From Paraspadella gotoi (taxonomy: Eukaryota; Chaetognatha), in NCBI GenBank assembly GCA_051294375.1, contig CM119267.1:10039458-10103457 (forward strand): a stretch of 64,000 nucleotides of DNA. Reading direction: 5' to 3'. The position numbers and the translations under genes are program-made. Positions 10,927 through 21,566 of this stretch are shown piece after piece (positions within the stretch are counted from its first letter, which is position 1; each line of letters starts with the position of its first letter). The notes under the pieces are model-generated. The model worked only from the letters and a program-made list of their open reading frames with translations. It was not told where the DNA came from and searched no databases.

Positions 10927-12364
10927 TTATACCTTCATTGTCGTGAAATTAGAAAGAAACGGACAAAACATAGCTAACGCTGTTCCCATAATTGCCAGCA
11001 TGTAGCCCCAACCAATTTGACATTCGTCCGCATAGAATGGCCTAGGGAACCAGCAAATTATAATTATAATTAAATTGGAATGATTTATTTGATTTAAAAT
11101 GGACATCCTTACCTCGAATTTTCTCCGCAGTTTCGCTTGATGTAAGGAGACCCGAAACCAAGGGGGAACACTATCAATCCAGCCGTCATAAGTAAAACTA
11201 AACAATCGAGAGTACGTAAAATTGTAGATCAATTTGTCGGGGATTTTTATTGGTTTTAACCCCCTTTCAATCATAATTTTTTTTTTTTAAACCGAAACCT
11301 GATATGGACTGAAGATATCCCGTTATTAAAGCAGCTTTTTTGTCTACTTTTGTGGGCAAGCAAAGTGTGAGCACCGCCAACGTGGCGCCTGGTTGAAAGA
11401 AAAGAAAGCAGGGAAATGTAGCTGATAGTTATATTATATAAGGTGGCAAGTAAATAAATAAATATATTACCTGTCATGTATATTTATAAATATATTACAG
11501 GTCATGTATATTCACATTATAAGTAAATAAATATATTATGTATATATCCATGTATGTGCTGTATATTTACATTATAATTACTCCTTCGGACCGGCAAACA
11601 AACCAGAACCCTTCTTCAAATACAATGTATCTAAACAAATTACAATCTCGTACTCACCGAGGCAAAGGATGAGGCACCCGAGGCTAAAGAGGACGAAGGC
11701 CGTTTGCCACTCCCGCGACGGAAGGGACTTTAGGTCCAGGGAAACCTCGCCGAACAAACGGCACGAGTGGGCATGGCCGCGTTGAGTAAAGTCGCGATAG
11801 CAATATGACAACATCCCGATGGAAGACAATGTCTCTTTGCGAAGAAGCCACGAAGGCTGCGGAGGGATCGTTGTTTTGTCAATGTACAATTATACATAAG
11901 TTTAACTTTAAAACATATTTTGGTGGTCTCATTTTTTATACTTTCTGATTTTTATTTTGTCAAGTTAAAATATTAAAAAAAAAAAAGAATTTCATCTTGG
12001 TTGTTCGATTTACTTAAAAGGAAACTTTATTCAGAAATAATATAATTATTATGAGTATAAAAACAAACAGACCGAGAGACAAACAGACCGACCCAAAAGA
12101 TAGTTACAAAACTATAAAAAAGTACTTGCCCGAGCCGAAACATAATATATAAGTTTAGTGGCAGACTATTTATTTAATTTTCATTTTCTTGAAAACGCCC
12201 TGTCAAATTTTTTTGATCCACACCTGCATGAGTGAGAATCCGCAGGTGCCGGCGACGAGGATAGATAACAACGACCAGATGACAGCGATAGGCGTGGACG
12301 CCATGACGGGGATGGACCGCAAGCGAGGTATGTGAACGTCACGTCTTAATACGTTCGTCCACAT
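10927..12364 (-). CDS. LHFPL-like tetraspan membrane protein, five exons
   Basis: Minus-strand exons: 12364 (or 12304)-12224, 11856-11658, 11388-11299, 11197-11113, 11041-10927. All junctions are GT/AG and phases agree (0, 1, 1, 2), ending in TAA; 209 residues from the ATG at 12364 or 189 from 12304. Exon 1 encodes a first membrane helix (AVIWSLLSILVAGTCGFSLMQ region). Exon 2 continues with PSWLL, MLSYCYRD, a second cysteine and SLPSREWQTAF, then helix 2. Exons 3-4 give helix 3 followed by VFPLG and NCGE. Exon 5 gives CQIGWGYMLAIMG (helix 4). The order and the QPxW, SYC, LPS, CGE and GWGYMLAI marks are those of the LHFPL family, claudin-related four-pass proteins of cell-surface complexes. 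It is slightly shorter than usual (about 220), so a further upstream start is possible. Vertebrate relatives act in hair-cell transduction; the role here is unknown. Confidence 0.85.
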
Positions 12365-13862
12365 GCTCAATGTTTTTGTCGGTCGAAGTTTTAACCACTT
12401 TTGTTTTTTTGATTTTGTTGCTCTCCAGGTATCGATCTCGTAGAGACCAAAGCTGTTGTGGATGTTTCTTTTAATCAGATGGACGTATTTAGTATAGATG
12501 TATGTGTATTTTCCGACGGAGTTTCTTCGTCGAACAATAGCTTTCGCTGAAGTATGTGGCACGTTTTATTGTTTCGAATAAAAAAAAGAGAGATCTTTTT
12601 CCTGACCGGGGTTGTTATCGACGTTGGCGCTGTTGATGGTCTTTTTATTGGTTTTCTTGACATTCACGATGGAGTTTTGCTTAACCGTTTGCGTCCTTTA
12701 AAATATTTTTTTATGGCCTATTTTTCAAGCGTTTTATCTCAAGCAGAGTTTCGTAAGAGTAAAGCTTATATTTTAAACGGTGAGTTGATTGATTTTTTAT
12801 TTTGATTCCTTAACGTTTTTTGTGTACTCCACGTCATGTTTTGTTTTGAGACATTCGTAGAACGTCGCGCCCGCCAAGGCCTTAGTCGCCTCAAGCTGAC
12901 ATTTGCCTTCCGGTGCCACGTCTTTTTTTTTCGCTTTCGCCCTTTCTTTTTCTATTTTATTATTTTTTCACTTTATTTTTTTCCGTTGGCGAACACAGCG
13001 GCAGCGTTTTATTGAATTTTTTTCGGTCCCGTTTCAGACTGGCGGCGCTGATTTGATTTTCTCTGTAAAACAAGAAAGATTTTTGATTATCATTGTTTTT
13101 TTTTACTCAAAGAAAATGTTATTTATGGCCCATGCCGATGTAGTGATTTTTTTTTCGAGAATCGGTAAAAAGGAATAGTAATTTATTACTAACTTTGTAA
13201 AGAAGTTGATCTTTACGATGATCTCGGCCGGCAAAAACAAACAACTATGTATTATATGTACTCGTTCATGCTAGTTTTCGTGAAAAGAAACCAAAGTTTT
13301 CTCCTTTGTTCCCTTTCCCTTCCGCGACTGTCCCAGTGATTGTCATTCCTTTACTTTTCTATATCCAGCTTGAGTTGATGCTTCTTTCCACCTGGTTTCT
13401 CCTTAAAGACCCCGGTGGTCTCCCAGAGGTCGCCCCGAGTTCACCGATTTTTTGACGTGGATCCTGCGTTAACGACCCCTTCGCCCCGAGAAGCCTGAAG
13501 GATATGATAACAGGTCCCTGTTTTTCCCCTTTTTTTATTTTCGTTGATTGATAACCGGCGCAATTTTCATAAGGAAAACAATACGTATTATTATCAAAAT
13601 TAAACTGAGATATTAATTTTGTTCGTGCGGAAATTTATAAAAACCTAAAGAACTCTAGGCTTAAAAGACCACATGAAATTACATGATATAAAAGTTGCAA
13701 AATTACTTGTTTCACTATCTTTAGTTTTTGTTTTTTAGATTTAAAATAACTATTATTTAATATTTATGATTTTATTTATTTGTTAATATATATATATATA
13801 TACGTAAAAAAATATTCCCAACAGCCCGTATATATATTATACAAGGATTTTTCAAAAAATAG
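12365..13862. other. Upstream region of the LHFPL-like gene; no gene recognised
   Basis: The minus-strand frame stays open back to 12562, so the LHFPL coding exon could begin earlier than 12364. Plus-strand open frames at 12554-12805 and 12903-13178 are rich in F/I/L and look non-coding. The region becomes AT-rich with a TA run near 13790. Confidence 0.45.
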
Positions 13863-13902
13863 AATAAAGTGCAAATGTCGGAACATAAGTGCTATAAAGC
13901 GT
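13863..13902 (+). repeat. 40-bp direct repeat, left copy
   Basis: Identical over all 40 bases to 18833-18872 (starts AATAAAGTGCAAATGTCGGA). Matching stops exactly where the inverted repeat at 13903 begins, so the repeat looks like a target duplication or a paired outer repeat of the element in between. Confidence 0.9.
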
Positions 13903-15062
13903 GGGTGCCAGTCGTTTCGCACGATGGGGGGATCAAGTTTTCTCTAGAAATCGATATTTTTCAAAATTCCGAGGTCACGCCCTTAATAAAGTGAGGCAAT
14001 ATGGGTATATTCGGAAATCGTAGGTTCTTGGGAAGGACATGAATGGGGAGCGCGAGCTTAATTTTCGAATTTTCAGTATTAAAATGCATTTGAAATAGAT
14101 TGGTTCTACCCCTTCGAATCTTCCTCTCCGTAGACCAGCTCGTTCTTCAATTTATAGAAGGTATTTGGTCTCCTCCAAGCACCTGATTAAAAAAATGGAA
14201 AAAAAATTCCAAGCTTGATTGCTTGTTTAGGTAATCAAATAAACAACTTTTTTAACCGTTAATTCCGACCTCAAGCCGTCAAAAAATGTCTATTTTGAAT
14301 ACACCGAAAGAAAGCCCAGTGAGTCTACTTTTAATTTTTTGGGGAGCGCGGGATCGGTTTTCTAAACGTTAAAATAAATCCGAAGAAATCAAAGGGCTTT
14401 TGTTTCGATTAACGTTTTATATTGGACCCGACCGAGCATAATGACTCTACCGTGAAATCCTAATCCGAAAGCCATGGCCTTGCGACGAGCAGCCGCGGCT
14501 TCAGTTCAGGAAGAGGATTTTTGTGACTCGTTTATTATGAAACATCTTTCCCGCTGGACTTTTTTAAATAGACTTTTTAAAATTAATTAGGTAAAGTTTG
14601 TATCATTTATCAAGTTTATAATAAGTATTTATTAAGTATTTCATAAACGCGTGCTAGTTCTTCCTTTGTTTTGAGCGTTTGGTCAATGGTCATGAGCCGG
14701 ATCAGAGGAGTATGTTCATTTGTCATCAAAGAAAGAGGACTGGAGAGAGCGACCCTCGTCGGACCAAGGACTCATTTATGACTCATTAATGACATGGCGC
14801 CTGCTCACCAAGGAATCACGAAAGGTAAAATTTATAAATGTATTTTGTACACGTTTTATATGTATAATTATTTAAATTTAATACACTCTCTTTTTTAATC
14901 TGTATAAAACTAAGTTTTCGTTGTCTGTTTGAGTGCCAAATTACTAGATTGACAATTGTGAAAGAACCCCCTCCTCGACCTAGCGGAGAGGGAGAAGACG
15001 GGAGAGACTTTACAATTGCAATGCAATGCGTTTTTACTTAAGTAAAGGAATTTTATATTTTT

Positions 15063-15467
15063 TTGTTATCCATCGGAATGTTAAGATTTTTCGTTGAGCA
15101 TCGGAATTTCTTAGCGTTATCCGTTGGAATTTTAGTCAACGCGGCCTTCGATTGTCGATGCGCGTCGATGGCTGACGTAAGTTTTCGCGAATTTTTCCCA
15201 CGTGTAAATGCACGTTACATGGTGACATTTTTACAAGCGCCGGTAGAAAAACGCTGTCATTTGCAAACCCATGAAGATTTTTACAATGTTAAATATGAAT
15301 TCAAAAATAAAAAACCAAACTATTTATATATGCAAATTTTATCAGAATCGACTTTGATATGCCTCAGCAATGATAAATCGTCTCTAATTTTTAAACTAAC
15401 TTTTTTTAGATTTAATTTTTTTCTCTTACTTTCAGTAAGCTTTCTGAAGAAATTTGAAATAAAATAA
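15063..15467 (+). CDS. Unrecognised open frame (134 codons) inside the candidate element
   Basis: The first about 80 codons have mixed composition (FDCRCASMADVSFREFFPRVN, EKRCHLQTHEDFYNVKYE) and look more coding-like than the AT-rich tail, which is low-complexity. A GTAAGT-type donor within codons 38-40 suggests the frame may not be a single exon. I recognise no family. It may be a chance frame. Confidence 0.2.
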   Translation: MLSIGMLRFFVEHRNFLALSVGILVNAAFDCRCASMADVSFREFFPRVNARYMVTFLQAPVEKRCHLQTHEDFYNVKYEFKNKKPNYLYMQILSESTLICLSNDKSSLIFKLTFFRFNFFLLLSVSFLKKFEIK

Positions 15468-15964
15468 TACTAATATTATTATTTTCTGAAAGCCCTTTCA
15501 AATTTTATTAATTTAATTAAGATACTCAAAAACGAGACATCTTTTTAAAAATCAATAGCTGGAAAGTAAATTTATGATTTTTATTAAATTGTGATTGGCT
15601 ATCTTAAATCTTTTTTTCTCAGGCTCTTTCATGATACTTATATATTATATAAATAATAATATTTTATGTTATAATAATTTACACAGGTCATATATTTTGA
15701 AAAAGGATTTAAAATTTTAAATAATTCACTTTTGACACTTTCGTAAGTAAATAAGGCGTAGTAAAATTTCTAAATTTAACTTTAATTAAAATTTTAAAAG
15801 TGAGGAACGAACAACATTATACTAATAAACATTTTTGTATAAAAAAAAATTATAATAAATTTTAGAATTTACGCAGTAGGCCATATTTATACTGTACTAA
15901 TCCAATAAATGTTAAAATTTAAAACAGTTTTTTCTAAGATTTTTTTGTAGATTTGGATTGTCAT

Positions 15965-16127
15965 AAAAAGAAATATACTTTTTTAAAAAAATTCTTTCAT
16001 TAGTGGGTCAAAAATTAGAAATGCTATATTTTAAACTGAAAATTAACTTTTTATATATTAAATATAGTTTTTTTAATTTTAACCCACTTAATGAAAGAAT
16101 TTTTAAAAATGATTTATATTTTCTTTT
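15965..16127. mobile_element. Foldback inverted repeat with arms of about 65 bp
   Basis: 15965-16031 and the reverse complement of 16061-16127 share AAATTCTTTCATTA, GTGGGT and CTATATTT in the same order. The loop is about 30 bases. It is AT-rich with no coding frame; MITE-like. Confidence 0.6.
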
Positions 16128-16325
16128 ATAAACTTTTGACGAGGAATTCAAATCTGCAATCTAAATTAAGAAAAGCCTATTTGAAATTTTTCGATTTATA
16201 AGGATAGTACTATAATATAAATAGCGCCTGGAAATTAAAAAACATAAAATTATTTTTTTGCAATTTGTTCATGATGGTATGTTGTTTATAATTGACTTTT
16301 AAAATTTCCGTACGTAACTTTCACT

Positions 16326-16425
16326 ACGCTCTACTAACCACCCCTAACCCTAAACCACCCTTAACCCTAACCCTTCCTTAACCCTAACCCTTCCTTAACC
16401 CCTCCCTAACCCCGGTCGGCGAAAG
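16326..16425. repeat. Degenerate CCCTAA telomere-like block ending in GGTCGGCGAAAGTAAA
   Basis: Repeated ACCCCTAACCCTAA, CCTTAACCCTAACCC and TTCCTTAACCC units run into CCCCGGTCGGCGAAAGTAAATG, the reverse complement of the element end seen at 1806 and 9296. This is the third telomere-like member of that family in the window. Confidence 0.65.
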
Positions 16426-16475
16426 TAAATGTAACCCTATTCATTAATGGTACTCATAATTTTACTTCTTTACAG

Positions 16476-16840
16476 ACTCAAAGACAGAAAGAGAGAAAAA
16501 CTTTTTATTTCATCACGATCCTCTCTGACCATTAAATCTTGTCTGACGATGATTTCGTCTCAAACAAAGCGGCTCATGGATTTTCACGTATTTGTGGAGG
16601 ATGGACCAGCCAGTCCTATCTTATGTAAGTATTAAGTAGTACTGACTACTGAGAGTACTTGTTCAATTTTCATATAATTCGATGACCTGTCTGTTCTATT
16701 CTCATGCAAATACATATTGCCTAAGTATTTAGAAACACATATAATAATAATACCGTCAAATAATGTCATTTTTAATTTAATTTACAGATGGATGTTGTAC
16801 TATATGGCTTATTAACTATACGAGTTGTAACGTCACTTGA
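16476..16840 (+). CDS. Possible 3' end of a split gene (two exons), product unrecognised
   Basis: A pyrimidine-rich acceptor (CTTCTTTACAG) precedes 16476. The frame runs to a consensus donor TTAT|GTAAGT at 16624. The next acceptor (TTTACAG) ends at 16787, and the joined frame ends in TGA at 16838-16840. Several AATAAA-type signals follow near 16985-17005. The peptide ends ...FVEDGPASPILYGCCTIWLINYT..., which I do not recognise. Upstream exons were not identified; an ATGGCG near 14794 with a donor at 14824 might belong to it. The signals could be coincidental. Confidence 0.3.
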
Positions 16841-17996
16841 TAGGCGATCTCTTCCAGATTACAAACTTGTAAATTCAGCAAAAACAAAAATACATACAAG
16901 TTAAGCGATGAAAATGAACATGAAAATTCGCGCTTACCTGTCATTAAATCATATGCCAAGTCGTTTTAATTAATTATTGTATTAATAAAGTTTTCAATAA
17001 AATATTGTTTCAAAAATTTGTCGGTTTACTTGATATGGGGGAGTAGATAAACAAAAGTTAAATATGAAACTATGCTGTAATGCCCTGTAGTTTGTTATTT
17101 ATTCCTTTATTTCTGATATTAAGGTTCATTAAGGTATATAGTAAATCACTCCAAACGTCGTCCTTGCAATCCGCGATTCCAAGTTAAATTTTCAAAGTTT
17201 GGACTTTAAATTTTTAATTTTGTAATCAGATGAATAATAATTAGTGTTTAACTGTTTATAATTCTGATTTTTAATGCCAAATAAATCTACCTTATAACTG
17301 CAACTTTGGGCTACCATTTTTGATGAAATAAGCCAGTAAATACAGCTAAATGTTCAAGATTTTAAATTTAAATAATTTAGAGTAAAGAATTCTTTGTGAC
17401 TGTAGCTGATCTGATCATGATCAGAGCAGATGTTTATAGTTCCGAGTAACCACGGTACGTTTATCAAGCCTTAAATTTTTAAATATTTAATGTACTCTGA
17501 AAGGAAAAAGATTAACAAAATTTGTTTATAAATACGCACTTGATAGTGGATTTTCGTATAGGAAGTCATTTCCCAAAAGCTTTTTTCATCCGATTTTAAT
17601 TTTTTAAATTTATTCTCAAATGTTTCCCTCATAAAAATTTTTTTAAAAGTTTAATATAGAGAGATGGATGAAGAGAGCCACCCATAAAGCTTCCAACAAA
17701 GATTTAGAAAAGGACACTTCTTTGGTGGTAAGGATAGATAAGATTGAGGAGAGTGAATAAGAAATGAAAGAATCAATTTCAGTAAGAGCAAAGATATTAA
17801 CAAAGTAAAATAATTTTAAACATTTGAAGGGAACAATTATTTATTTTCAAGTTTTTTAAGTGAAATAAATTTAATTTAAATCAAATTAAAATAGAAATTT
17901 AATCAAGATTTACACTAAGAGAAAGTGAAATTATAAAAATAATAAAGAGCTCAAAATAGCTGGTCAGTGGTCATTCCTTTCTTATAATTTTATTTT

Positions 17997-18006
17997 NNNN
18001 NNNNNN
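17997..18006. other. Assembly gap (10 N)
   Basis: Ten undetermined bases inside the candidate 4.9-kb element. Confidence 0.99.
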
Positions 18007-18169
18007 GACTTTTCGAGCTTGTCTACAAAAAACGTTTGGGATTCTTTTCATCAGATAAGTTGCGACCAAGTGGACCATTCTCACCTCAAGGGGCGTAGAG
18101 AGCCAAGCTTCTCTACAAATTGATTATGCTTCTTTTTCCTTTTATATTAAATGTAAATGCAAAATGTAT

Positions 18170-18325
18170 TAATAAATCAAATAATTAATCAGTCAATTAA
18201 TCAATTACTCAATTAATCAATAATTAATTAATCATCTAATATATCAAAAACATTTCAGATCAAATTAATTAATTGCCTAATTAATTAATTAATTAATTAA
18301 TTAACTTGAATTAATTAATTATTTA
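18170..18325. repeat. (TTAA/ATTAATC)n low-complexity tract
   Basis: Runs of AATTAATTAATT interleaved with AATCAATTA-type units; self-complementary DNA with no coding frame. It ends against a 42-base sequence also found near 6046. Confidence 0.8.
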
Positions 18326-18334
18326 CCGATAATG

Positions 18335-18376
18335 ATCGTGGGCAGATCCGACATTGTTTGCTCAAACTTGTTTAAG
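18335..18376 (-). repeat. Dispersed repeat shared with 6046-6087
   Basis: Read on the minus strand, it contains AAACAATGTCGGATCTGCC followed by ACGAT(C/A)ATTA. The same words in the same order occur on the plus strand at about 6046-6087, and the TCGGATCTGC core recurs in the palindrome at 6729-6759. Confidence 0.6.
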
Positions 18377-18832
18377 CGTTTCCTTATAATTTTAACTCTT
18401 CATCCCGTCTCATTTTATTACTCATTCATAGTCATTTATTTGCTTAGTTAGTTTTGCATATATCGTACAAAAATAATGTATCTTCACCTTTATTTTGTTT
18501 ACTTCGGTATAATTATTTCCGCTGACTACGATTTTTTCAGTCATTTCTTATGAGGCCCTGATCACGCATACGAGGCCTAGGCTGAAATTCGGCGTTCTAA
18601 TGATTTGAACTACGTAGTACTTTCTTTGTAGATCGAAAACGAAATCGGTTTAAATAGCGCGAGTTGATCCCTCGCGACCGCGTTTTTCGCGGTCTTTTTT
18701 TGCCGATTACTTCTGAACGCGTCGTCCGATTTACATGAAATTTTGGATTTCGGCTAATTTCGCAATTCTCTTTCCAACGGTACCAAATTTATATAGTAAA
18801 TACCTCTAGTTTCGAAACGACTGGCACCCCCA

Positions 18833-18872
18833 AATAAAGTGCAAATGTCGGAACATAAGTGCTATAAAGCGT
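18833..18872 (+). repeat. 40-bp direct repeat, right copy
   Basis: Identical to 13863-13902; lies at the outer side of the right terminal inverted repeat and coincides with the change from AT-rich to higher-GC DNA. Confidence 0.9.
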
Positions 18873-21480
18873 AAGGCTAATACAGCAATATCCTACTATT
18901 TATTAATGAGGTTTTCTTAAAGTTAATAACTTTGAACCCGTTGACTGGGACGCCTCTTTCAGTCTTGGAGGGGATGGAAAATGGCATTTAGTGAATGACT
19001 AACAGCGTGAACGACAATCAACTCCTAACGAAAAAGAAAATATTTCTCTTCGTTAGAACTTTGGCAAATGCAAACGGACGACGGTTTAATGCGTTCTCCG
19101 GGGAGAACTCGGATCGCTCTCGTCGTAAGTACAGTAGTTTCTGCATTTTCAAGGTTCTCACTCAGACTCACTTCCTTAGCCTCTCCTCCCTCTTTACCCC
19201 CTCTCCTTTCCTCTCCACCCGTCTCGTAAGGTGGTTTGCTTAACTGCCTTCTAGGGTAATGGGCTTCGGTTACTGGCTTTACCGTAAAGAATCACTCCTT
19301 TCAAATCCCCCCCCCCTTTCCCCGCTCTTTAGTTACGGGCTCGGCAAAAGATTAAAGCGTTACGAATAGCGCTCGTAAATAATGAAACAACATCCGTGCA
19401 CAGCATACTTATGGTTTTTAAACTATTTTCAATGTAGTTATAATGTTATCTATAACTCAAGAGCCTCAGTCTCTGCTATTCTCCGTCAGCTCGAAGTCAA
19501 ACGAAATTTTGGGTTTAACATTTGTTGTGGCTCTGAGTTTGGTCAAGCGTGCTCGGGTAACGGCTTCTCTTGGAAACGACCGCGTCTCTATTTTTCATTT
19601 TCTGTTGAGCGAGGAGAGGCGAATTTGTTTATCACTGCAAATACTCGTTGAGGAAACGATTTAGGGGTCACCGTCACCGGCGTCACCACATTTGAAAACA
19701 GTTTAGTAAAAAACAGAATCCTCATGATCATCACAGCGATAGATGCCGACGCAACGGAAATACCTTGGAAAAGTATTTATGGGGGAGGGAGGGAGAGAGA
19801 GAGAGACAGAGAGAGAGGGGGAGGTAGGCAGGAGGTAGGGCAAAGACGTATCGTTAAATTGATTAAAATAAAAGATAAGTATACTATGAGTAATTGAGTA
19901 TACCATAAGAAAAGTATTATTTAACTGATAAGGATACAATTAGAAGTATACTACATAAACATATATCAACGAAGGAAGTAGGCGTGGTTTATTTAGGAGA
20001 AATTAGGGAAGTTTTATTAACATTAAATAAACGAGGAGATAACGATAATTGATGGAGATATATGTATAGGATCTGATGTGATGCCCTCTTGCGAAGAGAA
20101 TTCGTCATAGGAATAGAAAAGTTGGACGAAGGGAGGTTCGGTCGGTGTAAAAGCGAATTTCGGTCAGAAAAGGAAAAAAAAATTGTCACGAGCCAGACCC
20201 CCCCAAAAAAATGGAGATAAGGAAGGTCAGGAGGACAGAGAGAGAAAAAGAGAATAAAAAATGAAGAGAGAGATAAGAATTTGAGACGTGAGTTCTTTCA
20301 AAATTATACAAAAGACTCATTCCATAAAAGAAAGATAAAGGCTAAATGTGAAATATTATATTTAAGTATTGGGCGAATTAAATAAAAAAAACAAAAAAAC
20401 ATGATGGCAAGATGAGTCTTTCCACGGTCTCCGAACACCACTTATATTTATGATTATTATCATTGGCTTGGGGTCCCTCAAGTAAAAAAAATAAAATCCA
20501 GGAAATCATTCCTTAAATTAAAACTATTTTGAAAGTTAATCATGTTAATCATTTCGCAGTTGACGCTGCTCCAATTTACGACCGCAATCAAGTTCCTCTT
20601 CACGAAGTCGAAAGTCGTTGATTGGTCGAGGACTCGTCCTCGTTCACAATCACATTAAAAATTTATCCTTCGAGGCGATCCTCCCAGTTGAGAAGGGAGA
20701 CATAATTGCATTGTCCGTCGACTGTCCTCTTCTCTCGATTTCACTCTCATCGATATTCGTTTCCATCTCCTGATCTTAACTCCGCAGCGTCAAATCGCTC
20801 GCCAGGGACGTAATCAGTTCGACGAGGAAAAAAAAATGGGGAGAACGATGGTGAGAAAGATTGTAGGCGAAGGACAATTGACAAAGACTAAGCCGTTTCC
20901 ATATCATGTGAACACTGAAAATGACTTTATACATATATGACTTACTATCTGTGGCGCGGTCTTAAGTTGCACCACAGCGTGACGGAGGCCGTGACACTGA
21001 AGTGACAAGGCACTAAGATGTTGACAAGTCCATTGGCTTCTTACATCGCAGGGAAAGGATTTCACTTGATTCTAATTGATCATTTAGATCCTGATTGAGA
21101 TTGTTTTATCTAATCGTTTTGTTAATCAAATTAATTACATGAGATTATTGAAGTTGTTTTTCCACATCTTAGATTAATGTACTCATTACATTATTTGTGA
21201 GAAAGAATAAAAAATACTTGTTATCATGAGAGTGATAAGCATCATGTATTTTACTTCAAGTATTAAAAACCAGACTGACTGAGCTCAGTCAAACAATCAT
21301 AAAGGTAAACAACTGGCTAGCAATCAATTAAACAAAAGATTTTGTAAATAAGGACCTCTTCAGTTGATCAGAGGAAACAAAAGGTTTCAAATTCATTTCT
21401 ATATCTTTGAGTGGCCAAATATCTAGGAAAAAAGTATATAACATAATTCATTTATTCAATAAAAAGTATACAAAACATTG
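18873..21480. other. Non-coding transition region; no gene recognised
   Basis: Composition shifts from AT-rich to mixed. Short purine tracts (for example 19790-19820) begin to appear. Open frames here are short and low-complexity. Confidence 0.5.
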
Positions 21481-21491
21481 GTGAAACATTC

Positions 21492-21566
21492 TCAATATTT
21501 GGTATGCTCTTCCTTGGCATCGACTACTGCCTGCATTCGTCTGGGAATTAAGGCGGGCCAAAATTG
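21492..21566 (-). pseudogene. C-terminal remnant of a Tc1/mariner-type transposase
   Basis: Reading the minus strand from about 21566 gives a 24-residue tail (FWPALIPRRMQAVVDAK, then HTKY) followed by TGA. This closely resembles the conserved C-terminal end of Tc1-like transposases (the PRRMQAVI-DAKG-HTKY pattern). The frame is lost a few codons upstream and no DDE motif or catalytic core is present, so only the tail of a dead copy remains. AT-rich sequence with AATAAA follows the stop on the minus strand. Confidence 0.75.

Larger units (their letters stand above)
13903..18832. mobile_element. Candidate mobile element of about 4.9 kb with 17-bp terminal inverted repeats
   Basis: The left end 13903-13919 reads GGGTGCCAGTCGTTTCG. 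The right end 18813-18829 is its exact reverse complement. Both are bordered by the same 40-bp direct repeat. Near the right end (about 18676-18694) a 7-bp perfect stem, GACCGCG/CGCGGTC, precedes a T run. Inside are a hairpin (15965-16127), a telomere-like block (16326-16425), a possible gene 3' end (16476-16840), (TTAA)n DNA and a 10-base gap. No transposase was recognised, so the class is unknown. Confidence 0.5.

Noticed and set aside
18676-18705. Stem-loop GACCGCG/CGCGGTC followed by T run, resembling a bacterial terminator
   Set aside because: The context is a eukaryotic transposon-like end; more likely an element subterminal hairpin than a terminator.
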